Below, piece after piece: positions 17,100 through 25,555 of a stretch of 64,000 bases of DNA (positions within the stretch are counted from its first letter, which is position 1; each line of letters begins with the position of its first letter). The stretch covers positions 1-64,000 of the forward strand of contig WTGP01000006.1 of NCBI GenBank assembly GCA_011523505.1, given 5' to 3'. This stretch comes from Gammaproteobacteria bacterium (GTDB lineage Bacteria; Pseudomonadota; Gammaproteobacteria; Steroidobacterales; Foliamicaceae). The notes under the pieces were generated by a model. The model made no database searches, was not told the origin of the DNA, and saw only the letters and a program-made list of their open reading frames with translations. The position numbers were made by a program, and so were the translations under genes.

Positions 17100-18728
17100 A
17101 TGAGTGAGCGGATGACGGGCGGCGAGGCGCTGGCGCGGTCGGTGCTGGCGCACGGCGTCGAAACCGTATTCGGACTGCCCGGCGGGCAGACCTACGGGCT
17201 CTTCGACGCGCTGGCGCAGTCCGAGCGTCCGGTCGAGGTCATCAACTCACGCCACGAACAGGGCGCGGCCTATATGGCGCTCGGTTATGCCGCCTCCACC
17301 GGGCATCCCGGCGTGTTCAGCGTGGTGCCGGGACCAGGCGTCCTCAACGCGGGGTCCGCCCTGGTCACGGCCTACGCCACCAACTCGCGCGTGCTGTGCC
17401 TGGCGGGGCAGGTCCCCTCGCAACATATCGACCAGGGTTGGGGCATGCTGCACGAAATCCACGATCAACTCGGGATCCTCCGGCGCCTGACGAAGTGGGC
17501 CGAGCGTATTCCCAACGGCGCGGATGCGCCGGAAATGGTGGCCGAGGCGTTTCGGCAATTGCACACGGGGCGGGCGCTTCCGGTGGCGCTGGAAATGTCT
17601 CCGGACGTGATGGAGGGCGATTGCGAAGCCACGCTGCTCGAACCGGTCTCCTCTTACGAAGTGAGCAAACCGGACCCGGATGCCGTGAAGGAGGCGGCCC
17701 GCATTCTGGGTTCCGCGCGAAATCCGATCATCATCGCCGGAGGGGGCGCGCTGGATGCAGGAGCGGAACTCAAGCGCGTGGCGGAAATGCTGCAGGCGCC
17801 GGCGGCCGCCAATTTCAACGCCAAGGGCGTCATCGACGAGCGTCACTACCTTGGGATCAACCTTCCGGCAGCCCACGCGCTTTGGAGCGACGCGGACGCG
17901 GTGCTGGCGGTCGGCACACGGCTCACGGAACCCGAACTGGAGTGGGGCCTGGACGACGGCTTGCCGGTCGTGCGGCTGGAGGCGGACGACAGCGCTTTCG
18001 ATCGCGGGCGGGCGCCGACCGTGGCGCTCTGCGCCGACGCCGGCGCCGGGCTGACGCATCTGGCGGATGCGCTTGAGAGCGCCAACCGCAAGCGCGGGTC
18101 GCGCAGGAAGGAGCTGCTGGGCCTGAAGCGACGATTCGGGAAGGAGTTCGCCCGCAACAACGCGCCCCAGGTTGCCGTGCTCGAAGTGGTCCGCGATGAG
18201 CTGCCCGAAGACGGCTTTCTGGTGGACGAGGTCACCCAAATGGCCTATACGTCCTGGTTCGCGTTTCCTTCCTACCGGGCGCGGCACTACATCAGCAGCA
18301 ACTTCCAGGGCAACCTGGGCTACGGCTATCCCACCGCACTGGGCGTGCAGGCGGCCCATCGCGACCGCAAGGTGGTCGCGTTCGCGGGCGACGGCGGGTT
18401 TCTCTACGCCGGCGCGGAAATGGCCACCGCCAAGCGCCACGGACTCAATGTCGTGGTGATCGTGTTCAGCAACGACGCCTACGGCAACGTGCGCCGCGAC
18501 CAGGCGCAACGCTATTCGGGGCGCGTTTTCGCTTCCGGCCTGACCAATCCCGATTTCAAGGCCATGGCCGAGTCGTTCGGGCTGGAAGCCTGGCGGGCCC
18601 GCACTCCCGAAGAACTTCGCAAGGCGCTTCGGGAAGCGCTCGAGGCCGATGCGCCGGGCCTGATCGAGATGCCGGTCAGCGAAATGCCCAGTCCCTGGCC
18701 CTACATCCTTTTGCCGCGGGTCAGGTAG
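17100..18728 (+). CDS. Thiamine diphosphate-dependent enzyme (acetolactate synthase-like)
   Basis: A 542-residue three-domain ThDP enzyme. The Pyr domain has FGLPGGQTYGLFDAL and the catalytic Glu in NSRHEQGAAYMALGYA (about 51). The PP domain has the ThDP-Mg motif GDGGFLYAGAEMATAKRHGLNVVVIVFSND. This is the shape of acetolactate synthase, benzoylformate decarboxylase and oxalyl-CoA decarboxylase relatives. There is no neighbouring small ilvN subunit and the context is catabolic, so a 2-keto-acid decarboxylase or carboligase is likelier than a biosynthetic acetolactate synthase (inference). It forms a unit with the EthD-like gene; its 3' end overlaps the convergent UbiD-type gene by 28 bases. 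Confidence 0.85.
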   Translation: MSERMTGGEALARSVLAHGVETVFGLPGGQTYGLFDALAQSERPVEVINSRHEQGAAYMALGYAASTGHPGVFSVVPGPGVLNAGSALVTAYATNSRVLCLAGQVPSQHIDQGWGMLHEIHDQLGILRRLTKWAERIPNGADAPEMVAEAFRQLHTGRALPVALEMSPDVMEGDCEATLLEPVSSYEVSKPDPDAVKEAARILGSARNPIIIAGGGALDAGAELKRVAEMLQAPAAANFNAKGVIDERHYLGINLPAAHALWSDADAVLAVGTRLTEPELEWGLDDGLPVVRLEADDSAFDRGRAPTVALCADAGAGLTHLADALESANRKRGSRRKELLGLKRRFGKEFARNNAPQVAVLEVVRDELPEDGFLVDEVTQMAYTSWFAFPSYRARHYISSNFQGNLGYGYPTALGVQAAHRDRKVVAFAGDGGFLYAGAEMATAKRHGLNVVVIVFSNDAYGNVRRDQAQRYSGRVFASGLTNPDFKAMAESFGLEAWRARTPEELRKALREALEADAPGLIEMPVSEMPSPWPYILLPRVR

Positions 18729-20035
18729 TCCTCCAGCCGCACGGCGTCCAGCCCCGGCACTTCCTTTACGACGAATTCGTCTTCCCGGCCGAAGGGACGG
18801 GTGGCGTCCAGCCCTACCCTGCCGACGAAATCGCTTTGCGTGTCACGATAGAACCCGGCGCGGTCGCTGATGACCAGGGTCCGCGCATCCACCCTGCCGC
18901 GGGTAATGAAGGCGTGCATCACGGCGTTCATGTCGCTCAGGTCCACGTCCTCCTCCACCACGCAGCACAACTGGTTGTAGTCGGCGTGGCTGTCGAAGAC
19001 GACTTCCATGACGTCCCGCGCGTGCCCGCGGTATTGCGGGCGGATCTGCACGGTCGTGTTCATGAACGCCGGCGCGCAGGAGACGTCGACGATTCCGGGC
19101 AGGCGCCGGCTCAAGTCGCGATAAACGCGCGCGGCGTTGATCGCTTCCAGCGGGGCGAGGTCCTCGCGCGATCCGCACAGCAGGCTGTGGAACATCGCGT
19201 CGCGCCGCCAGGTCACGCGCTCGACATCCATGACGTGGTTGGGGGCCTCGGGCACGTAGTAACCGAGCACCTCGCCGAACGGTCCCTCCAGGCGCCTTTC
19301 CGCCGGCAGTATCCGGCCCTCGATGACGACTTCGGTGGCGGCGGGAACCGGGAGGCCGCTGTGCGCGCCGGAATACACGTCCACGCGCTTGCCCGCCAGT
19401 TCCGCGGCCAGCGCGTACTCGTCGACTCCGGCAGGAAGATGAGTGCCGGCGGCCATGAACACGGCCGGCGAAACGCCGATCAGCAAAGCAACGGGCAGCG
19501 ACTGTCCGGCCTCCTCGGCGCGGCGCTGGTAGTCGGTGAGATCGTGGCTGTCGCCCAGCCGCAGGCGCAGTTCCCGCGGACCGGCATGCATCGCCCGGTG
19601 AAACGACAGGTTGGGCACGCCGGTATCGGGATCGAGGGCCAGAACGATCGCCGCGGTGAAATACGGCCCGGCGTCGCGCTCGTGGTAGGTGATCAGCGGC
19701 AGATCGGAAAGCTGCCCCTGTTGAAGGTCTCCGGGCGCCGGGGCCTCGCGTGTCGGCGCTGCGACCCGGGACTCCGCCGCGTCCAGCATGCTTGCGTAGG
19801 CGGCGGCGAATGGCCCCTCTTTCACGGGCACCAGGCTTCGCAGGCGCCGGGCATCGGCAAACAGGTTGGTCACGACTTCAAGCCGCGTCCCCTTGACGTT
19901 TCGGAACAGGATCGGGCGATTGCCCGCCTGCTGGGCGCGCTTGGTCACCGCAGCCAGTTCGAAACGCGGATCGACCGCCCTGTCCACGGTCAGCAGATCG
20001 CCGGCCTCCGCCAGCCGATTCACCCATTCCCTCAT
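18701..20035 (-). CDS. UbiD family decarboxylase
   Basis: A 444-residue UbiD-type protein. These enzymes use prenylated FMN (made by UbiX) to add or remove carboxyl groups on aromatic or unsaturated acids. It begins MREWVNRLAEAGDLLTVDRAVDP, has NLSFHRAMHAG, the cofactor/acid motif EGPFGEVLGYYVPE with conserved Glu residues, and NTTVQIRPQYRGHARDVMEVVF. The start at 20035 overlaps the MFS stop as TGATG, so the two are coupled. No ubiX is in the window, and the pairing with a carrier points to catabolic rather than ubiquinone use (inference). Confidence 0.87.
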   Translation of the reverse strand: MREWVNRLAEAGDLLTVDRAVDPRFELAAVTKRAQQAGNRPILFRNVKGTRLEVVTNLFADARRLRSLVPVKEGPFAAAYASMLDAAESRVAAPTREAPAPGDLQQGQLSDLPLITYHERDAGPYFTAAIVLALDPDTGVPNLSFHRAMHAGPRELRLRLGDSHDLTDYQRRAEEAGQSLPVALLIGVSPAVFMAAGTHLPAGVDEYALAAELAGKRVDVYSGAHSGLPVPAATEVVIEGRILPAERRLEGPFGEVLGYYVPEAPNHVMDVERVTWRRDAMFHSLLCGSREDLAPLEAINAARVYRDLSRRLPGIVDVSCAPAFMNTTVQIRPQYRGHARDVMEVVFDSHADYNQLCCVVEEDVDLSDMNAVMHAFITRGRVDARTLVISDRAGFYRDTQSDFVGRVGLDATRPFGREDEFVVKEVPGLDAVRLEDYLTRGKRM

Positions 20036-21267
20036 CAAGGCGCCCTCACGTGGTCGGACCAGCGCGGCAAAAAGCCGGTAATCAGCGCGGCGACTGCGCA
20101 GCAGCCCGCGCCGACGAGCAGCATGGCCGCATAGGAACCGTCGGCATCGTACGCGGCCCCGTAGGCCCAGGGACCGAGCGCGGTGCCGGCCAGAAACGCG
20201 CTGAACAGCAAGCCGTAGATCACGGCAAAGGACTTCAGGCCGAAATAGCGCCCGGCGAGATAGGCGAGCAGGTCGATTTCCGCGCCCATGCTCAGGCCCA
20301 GCAGCAGGGCCGCGGGAATCGCGAATCCCGCCGCGTTGCCGGTGGACAGGACGGCCATTCCGGCCGCGGAAAGCAGGAACACGACCAGTGCGACGCGGGG
20401 CGCGAAGATCCGGTCGATGAGATAGCCGATCACGACCCGCGAAACCATCACGGCGATGCCCACCATGCCGGCAATCCAGCCGGCCTCCTCGCCCGGAATG
20501 CCCATTCCGCTGAGCATCGGCTTGAAGTGCGCCAGCATGCCGTAAAGGCTGAACGACAGCAGCGCGAACACGCAGATCAGCATCCAGAACACGCCGCGGC
20601 CCATCGCCTCGCGCCAGGCGTCCCCGCCGGTTTCGACTGCGGCTCCTTCCGGGCCCTGCGGTCCGGCGGTTTGCGGGCGTGGCGGATCCTTCAGGAACAG
20701 GGCCACCAGCGGCGTGGCCACGAAGATGATGATCGCCCCCAGCGCCAGGAAGCTGAACCGCCAGCCGTAGGCGTCGTTGATGTAGCGCACCATGGGCGGA
20801 ACGTAGGCGTAACCGAGACCGGCGCCCGCCATGGCCGTGCCGATGGCCAGGCCGCGGCGGCGATCGAACCAGGACGAGACCGTGCGCATATAGGGCGGAC
20901 TGTTGGCGCCGGCGCCGAGCACGCCGATCAGGACATAGACGGTCAGCAGTATCCAGAGCGCATCCAGCCGCCAGCCCAGCATGCACAGGCCGACTCCGAG
21001 CACCAGCATTGAGGGCGCCAGCACCCGCCGGGAACCGTAGCGGTCTACCAGCCGCCCGATGAACGGCAGGGTCACGGCAAGGCAGAGGGTGAACAGGGTC
21101 AGCGCCAGGCTCATGTCGGCGCGCGCCCAGCCGAACTCCTGCTCGAGCGGCTCGATGAAGAGACTAAAGGCGCCGTAGGCGAACTGGCCGGGGCTGGTGG
21201 ACAGCCCGAAGGCCGCCACGGCCACGATCCACCAGCGCGCTCCTTTACTTTCCACGGTTTTCCTCAT
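20035..21267 (-). CDS. MFS transporter (OFA/monocarboxylate-like)
   Basis: A 410-residue carrier with 12 predicted membrane segments. The N-terminus (WWIVAVAAFGLSTSPGQFAYGAFSLFIEPLEQEFGW) resembles oxalate:formate/monocarboxylate antiporters, and the loop GRLVDRYGSRRVL is the MFS signature between helices 2 and 3. A carboxylate substrate would suit its coupling to the UbiD-type decarboxylase, for example importing the acid. It shares a very short divergent promoter region with the Rieske oxygenase genes. Confidence 0.85.
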   Translation of the reverse strand: MRKTVESKGARWWIVAVAAFGLSTSPGQFAYGAFSLFIEPLEQEFGWARADMSLALTLFTLCLAVTLPFIGRLVDRYGSRRVLAPSMLVLGVGLCMLGWRLDALWILLTVYVLIGVLGAGANSPPYMRTVSSWFDRRRGLAIGTAMAGAGLGYAYVPPMVRYINDAYGWRFSFLALGAIIIFVATPLVALFLKDPPRPQTAGPQGPEGAAVETGGDAWREAMGRGVFWMLICVFALLSFSLYGMLAHFKPMLSGMGIPGEEAGWIAGMVGIAVMVSRVVIGYLIDRIFAPRVALVVFLLSAAGMAVLSTGNAAGFAIPAALLLGLSMGAEIDLLAYLAGRYFGLKSFAVIYGLLFSAFLAGTALGPWAYGAAYDADGSYAAMLLVGAGCCAVAALITGFLPRWSDHVRAP

Positions 21268-21274
21268 GGGGCGC

Positions 21275-21287
21275 GCATACTATATGC
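21275..21287. promoter_or_regulatory. Palindrome in a 24-base divergent promoter
   Basis: The gap between the MFS start (21267) and the Rieske start (21292) is only 24 bases. It holds GCATA-CTA-TATGC, a perfect 5-bp-arm inverted repeat. TACTAT (21278-21283) could serve as -10 on the plus strand and TATAGT as -10 on the minus strand. The plus-strand transcript would start at about 21290-21292, that is at the ATG itself, so the oxygenase mRNA may be leaderless. Confidence 0.4.
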
Positions 21288-21291
21288 GGCC

Positions 21292-22542
21292 ATGTTCGGG
21301 GAAATGGTTCGGGTTGGGGCCGTCGACGGGCGGGTCTATACGAGCCGCGAGGTTTTCGCCGCGGAAATCGAACGGGTGTTCGCCCGTTGCTGGAACTACG
21401 TCGGGCACCTGAGCGAGATTCCGCAGCCGGGCGACTACCGGCGCGTAACGTTGGCCGGCCGGCCGTTGATCCTGATCCGGCACGAGGACGGAACCCCGCG
21501 CGTCCTGCTCAACCGTTGCGCCCATCGCGGCGCTGCCGTGGTGGGGCGCGACTGCGGCCGGGCCCGGCGGCTGCGCTGCCCGTATCACGGCTGGACTTAC
21601 GCGACCGACGGGGCGCTGAAGCAGCTTCCGCTGCCCGGCGGCTACAAGGGCGACGACGCGCCACGCTGCGGAGACCCGGCCTGGTCGCTCGAATCGTATC
21701 CGGCGGAAACGTACCGCGACTTCGCTTTCGTGCGCCTGGAGGAACCCGAAAAGGCGCCGCCGCTGGCGGAGTTCCTGGGTCCGGCGGGCGAGGCCCTGGA
21801 CCTGATGGCGGACCGCTCGCCAACAGGCAGGCTGGTCGTGGCCGGCGGCCGGCTGGCCATCGTGCTGCGCTGCAACTGGAAGGTGTACCTGGAGAACCTG
21901 CACGACGGCCTGCATCCGCCGCACGTGCACGAGTCCTCGATTTCCGCCGCCCGCGCAGCTGCCTCGGCGGAAGACCCTCCGGAAGAAGTTCGCTGGGTCG
22001 CTGCCAACGGCCAGCCACTGTCCACCTTCGGCGAGCTCGAGGTGCGCTGCCATCCCCATGGCCACAGCGACATGAGCGGCTTTCGCAAGGAACCGGACGG
22101 CATGGACGCCGGCTACCGGGCGGCGCTGGAAGAAGCCTGGGGCGCCGGGCGCGCGGAACGGGCACTGACCCGCAACCTGCACAACGCCTGCTTCTACCCC
22201 GGCGCCTCGGCCCATCCGCAATACATGCAGATGCGCCGGCTCACTCCGCTGGCGCCGGACCGCACGCTGGTCGAGAGCTGGACCCTGAAGGCGGACGGCG
22301 CCCCGGAGTCGCACTTCCTGCGCAACATCCGATACGCCAACACGATTCACTCGCCCTCTTCGCTGGTCAAACCGGACGATGCCGAAGCCTATCGCCGGGT
22401 CCAGCAGGGACTTGAGGGTCGGCCGGGACGCGTCAGCCAGCATCGCCGGGACGAAAAGCCCGGTCCCGGCCCGGACACTGCGCTGAGCGAAGAATACGTC
22501 CGCGCCCAGTACCGCGCCTGGCGGGCATTGATGGAGGATTAG
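21292..22542 (+). CDS. Rieske ring-hydroxylating oxygenase, alpha subunit
   Basis: A 416-residue terminal oxygenase subunit. The Rieske 2Fe-2S site is NRCAHRGAAVV (Cys, His) and RLRCPYHGWTYA (Cys, His) at about residues 80-105; the mononuclear iron region is NWKVYLENLHDGLHPPHVH, with the bridging Asp and two His. Such enzymes insert O2 into aromatic rings or C-H bonds using electrons from a ferredoxin. The beta subunit follows 3 bases downstream. The first ATG lies directly behind the palindromic promoter; an ATG at 21304 is a possible alternative. A 2Fe-2S ferredoxin gene sits 5.6 kb away. Confidence 0.93.
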   Translation: MFGEMVRVGAVDGRVYTSREVFAAEIERVFARCWNYVGHLSEIPQPGDYRRVTLAGRPLILIRHEDGTPRVLLNRCAHRGAAVVGRDCGRARRLRCPYHGWTYATDGALKQLPLPGGYKGDDAPRCGDPAWSLESYPAETYRDFAFVRLEEPEKAPPLAEFLGPAGEALDLMADRSPTGRLVVAGGRLAIVLRCNWKVYLENLHDGLHPPHVHESSISAARAAASAEDPPEEVRWVAANGQPLSTFGELEVRCHPHGHSDMSGFRKEPDGMDAGYRAALEEAWGAGRAERALTRNLHNACFYPGASAHPQYMQMRRLTPLAPDRTLVESWTLKADGAPESHFLRNIRYANTIHSPSSLVKPDDAEAYRRVQQGLEGRPGRVSQHRRDEKPGPGPDTALSEEYVRAQYRAWRALMED

Positions 22543-22545
22543 CCG

Positions 22546-23055
22546 GTGATCGTCCTGCCGGAAAACGTCGCAGTTCCCTCATCGCGGCTCAGGGCGGCGG
22601 AGCGCGTCCTGTACCTCGAATGCGAATACCTGAACCTGGGGCGGTACGACGAATGGCTGGCGCTGTTCAGTGAAGACTGCCTCTACTGGGCGCCGCTGTC
22701 ACCCGCCCAGGACGACGCGCAATCGCACTCGTCCCTCTTTCACGAGAACCGCGGGCTGATGCGAATGCGCATCGATCGCATAACGCACGAGGCCGCGCAT
22801 TCCCTTGCCGGCGGGATTGGCACGAGCCGCACCGTGGGCCCGGCCGCGCTTCGTGAAATCGAAGACGAAAGCCGCGACTGGATCGTGGAACGGCGGTTTC
22901 AGATGATCGAGCGCCAGGGCGAGAGGGTCCGCAACTTCGCGGGCCTGTTCGCCTACCGGCTGACGCCCGGCGGGAACAGCTTTCGGATTCGCGAAAAAAG
23001 AGTGGACCTCATCGACTGCGACGCTCCGCACGAGCCGCTGGAGGTCTTTTTCTAG
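22546..23055 (+). CDS. Ring-hydroxylating oxygenase, beta subunit
   Basis: A 169-residue cystatin/NTF2-fold subunit: AERVLYLECEYLNLGRYDEWLALFSEDCLYWAP at the start and RNFAGLFAYRLTPGGNSFRIREKRVDLIDCD at the end are the classic beta-subunit motifs. It has a structural role in alpha3-beta3 oxygenases. It starts with GTG three bases after the alpha subunit stop, so both are made from one message. Confidence 0.92.
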   Translation: MIVLPENVAVPSSRLRAAERVLYLECEYLNLGRYDEWLALFSEDCLYWAPLSPAQDDAQSHSSLFHENRGLMRMRIDRITHEAAHSLAGGIGTSRTVGPAALREIEDESRDWIVERRFQMIERQGERVRNFAGLFAYRLTPGGNSFRIREKRVDLIDCDAPHEPLEVFF

Positions 23056-23096
23056 CCCGCGTCACACTACCCATTCCGCCAGGAAGGAAAGCAATC

Positions 23097-24626
23097 ATGA
23101 GGAAACTGTGTTGGATATTGGCACCCGTGCTGATTCTGCTGTCCGCGTGCGCGCAGAATCCCGCGCTTGCGCCGGCCCGGCCGAACATCATCTTCGTGCT
23201 CACGGACGACCAGAGATATGACGCCCTGGGTTTTCTGAATGAGGAAATCGACACGCCGAACATGGACCGGCTCGCGGCGCAGGGCGTGCACTTCAGAAAC
23301 GCATTCGTGACGACCTCGCTGTGCTCCCCGAGCCGCGCTTCAATCCTCACCGGCCTCTATGCCCACGCGCACGGCATAGTCGACAATCTGCAGCGCAGCC
23401 TGAGTCCCGGCACACGCTTCTTTTCCCAGGACTTGCAGGAGGCCGGTTATCAGACCGCGTATGTCGGAAAGTGGCATATGGGCCTGCACGGCGACGAAAA
23501 ACAGCCGGGATTCGACCATTGGGTCAGCTTTGCCGGGCAGGGCAACTACTTTCCTGTTGACGGCAGCACGATCAACGTCAACGGAAACCGCGTTCCGCAG
23601 CAGGGCTACATTACCGACGAATTGACCGACTACGCGATGGAGTGGCTGGAAGCGCGCGAGCGCGGGAAACCGTTCTTCCTGTACTTGTCGCACAAGGCCG
23701 TTCACGCGGATTTCTTGCCCGCGGAGCGGCACAGGGCGCTTTACCCGGATGTCGAAATCAGGCTGCCGGACAGTTCGGCGGACACGCCCGAGAACTACGC
23801 CGGCAAGCCCATGTGGGTCCGCAATCAGCGCAACAGCTGGCACGGCGTGGATTTCGCCTATCACGGCGACCTCGATATTCGCGAATACAAGCGCAATTAC
23901 AACCGCGCACTGGCGGCAGTGGACGACAGCCTCGGAAGGCTTCTCGCGTGGATCGACGAACAGGGCATCGCGCAGGACACGATCGTCGTTTTCATGGGCG
24001 ACAACGGCTTCCTGTTCGGCGAACACGGACTGATCGACAAACGCAACGCCTATGAGGAATCCATTCGCGTGCCGCTGCTCGCCTACGCGCCCGGGCGCTT
24101 CCCGGCGGGCGCCGTGGTGGACGAGATGGTGGCCAACATCGACATCGCGCCCAGTCTGCTTGCGCTGGCCGGCGTCACATCCTCCAGTCCCATGCACGGC
24201 GTCGATTTCGGTCCGCTGGCCCATGGAGAGAACGTGCAGGACTGGCGTTCCGAGCTGTATTACGAGTACTTCTGGAACTGGGTTTTCCCCCAGACGCCCA
24301 CGACTTTTGCGCTTCGCACCGACGATTTAAAGCTCATTCAGTACCACGGCATCTGGGACACGGACGAGCTGTACGATCTGCGAAGCGACCCGGAAGAAAT
24401 GCGCAATCTGATCGAGGAGCCCGGGCACAAACCCGTCGTTCGGCGGATGCGGCAACGCCTGTATGCCCTGAACCTCGAAACCGGGGGACAAGCGCAGGTT
24501 CCCTACACGATCAAGGAAGGTCACGGTTTGCGCTTTCGCACGCCCGATGGCGCCGAACAGGCCGAATTCCCCGAATCGATCTATCGGCGGCCGAACCCGC
24601 CCGACATCGAAGACTACAAGGACTAG
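23097..24626 (+). CDS. Sulfatase lipoprotein (formylglycine type)
   Basis: A 509-residue sulfatase hydrolysing a sulfate ester. An N-terminal lipobox (ILLSACAQ, Cys at about 17) predicts membrane anchoring in the periplasm. The metal site opens with NIIFVLTDDQRYDALGF; the modification motif CSPSRASILTG (Cys at about 77) would become formylglycine; GKWHMGLHG and FMGDNGFLFGEHG supply further active-site residues. It lies 41 bases downstream of the oxygenase beta gene with its own AGGAAAG ribosome site. No sulfatase-maturing enzyme is in the window. The substrate, a glycan or aryl/sterol sulfate, is unknown. Confidence 0.93.
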   Translation: MRKLCWILAPVLILLSACAQNPALAPARPNIIFVLTDDQRYDALGFLNEEIDTPNMDRLAAQGVHFRNAFVTTSLCSPSRASILTGLYAHAHGIVDNLQRSLSPGTRFFSQDLQEAGYQTAYVGKWHMGLHGDEKQPGFDHWVSFAGQGNYFPVDGSTINVNGNRVPQQGYITDELTDYAMEWLEARERGKPFFLYLSHKAVHADFLPAERHRALYPDVEIRLPDSSADTPENYAGKPMWVRNQRNSWHGVDFAYHGDLDIREYKRNYNRALAAVDDSLGRLLAWIDEQGIAQDTIVVFMGDNGFLFGEHGLIDKRNAYEESIRVPLLAYAPGRFPAGAVVDEMVANIDIAPSLLALAGVTSSSPMHGVDFGPLAHGENVQDWRSELYYEYFWNWVFPQTPTTFALRTDDLKLIQYHGIWDTDELYDLRSDPEEMRNLIEEPGHKPVVRRMRQRLYALNLETGGQAQVPYTIKEGHGLRFRTPDGAEQAEFPESIYRRPNPPDIEDYKD

Positions 24627-25555
24627 TCCATGATCTGCGGAAGCGGCGGCAGCGTGTGAATCTCCAGCGCCGTCGTTACCGCCCGGGTTGACATCACCGG
24701 CACGCCGGAGGCGCGGGCCGTATCCTCGAGAATCGCGTGCTCGACGCTCAAGGCGTAGCGGCTTGCGGGCGCCAGGGCTGCCGCGGGAATGACGCGTTCG
24801 GTGTCGGAATAAAGCATGAAGCGCTGGCCCTGGAAGGGACGGCCGCTGTGGTCCACCTTGTAGTTCTCCTCGTCGCGCAATATCACGAAGATCATGTCGT
24901 CGCAGATTTCGCGCGGGTCCGGGCGACCGGAATCGAAAGGCGTGTACCTGACGACAAGGTCAAACATGGAATCGACGCCGTCGAAGCGGACCTGCTCGCC
25001 GTTCTGCTCCAACCACACCTGCGGACCCTCGGGGTATCGGCCCTCGCCGAGCCGGACGGGTATGGAAACCGGAGCGGTCGCGCCCGGCGGCGAGTAACGG
25101 AAGACGTACTCGCCGTTGGGCCATTCTTCGTCGATTTCCGCCTCGCTGCCGTAGGTCCGGTCGCCCCGAATGAGCAGTATCCGGTCTCTTGAAGGACCCA
25201 CGACGGCCCGCTGATCCGTGAATTGAACCTCGCGGCCGTCCGGCCGGACCAGCACAGCTTCGCCGAGCGGCGTTCCGTCGGCGAGGAAGATTTCGGAGAA
25301 GAAAGAGTAGTACTGGCGCTTTGGTTTGCCGGCGCCGACCTGCTCATACCCCGCGTGCTTGCCCACCACGGCGAAATTGACGTCCCGGGTCTGGGCGTCG
25401 GCCGGAGAAAACGCCAGGAACGCCAGCGCGGCGAATGCAAGAAGCGGCGGAAACGCGCAGCGAGCAAAGGCGTCCCGCCCCCGCAAGGGACGGGACCGCC
25501 TGGAGGGCAATGCCCCCTCTCCCGGGATCGGCTTCGCCGGCCGCCTACCGGCCAA
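24623..25555 (-). CDS. Exported protein of unknown function
   Basis: I do not recognise this 310-residue protein. It has a signal-like core (FPPLLAFAALAFLAFSPADA) but after an unusually long, Arg-rich 34-residue start. The mature part looks beta-rich (FVVGKH-, VLVRPDGREVQF-, YVFRYSPPGATAP-type strands). The only ATG in frame before the core is at 25555, inside the last codons of the TonB receptor gene; residues about 12-28 are encoded by a dispersed repeat. Translation after the TonB receptor by coupling is likely. Context suggests a role with that receptor. Its end overlaps the sulfatase end by 4 bases. Confidence 0.65.
   Translation of the reverse strand: MAGRRPAKPIPGEGALPSRRSRPLRGRDAFARCAFPPLLAFAALAFLAFSPADAQTRDVNFAVVGKHAGYEQVGAGKPKRQYYSFFSEIFLADGTPLGEAVLVRPDGREVQFTDQRAVVGPSRDRILLIRGDRTYGSEAEIDEEWPNGEYVFRYSPPGATAPVSIPVRLGEGRYPEGPQVWLEQNGEQVRFDGVDSMFDLVVRYTPFDSGRPDPREICDDMIFVILRDEENYKVDHSGRPFQGQRFMLYSDTERVIPAAALAPASRYALSVEHAILEDTARASGVPVMSTRAVTTALEIHTLPPLPQIMD
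25471..25523. repeat. Dispersed hairpin repeat, partial copy A
   Basis: Read on the minus strand it shows GGGAGAGGGGGCATTGCCC, 18 of 19 bases identical to the right arm of the copy at 55.7 kb, then GTCCCG in common. Adjacent CGTCCC/GGGACG forms a second small stem (25471-25492). It begins 22 bases beyond the TonB receptor stop and lies inside the N-terminal coding part of the next gene. Confidence 0.6.
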
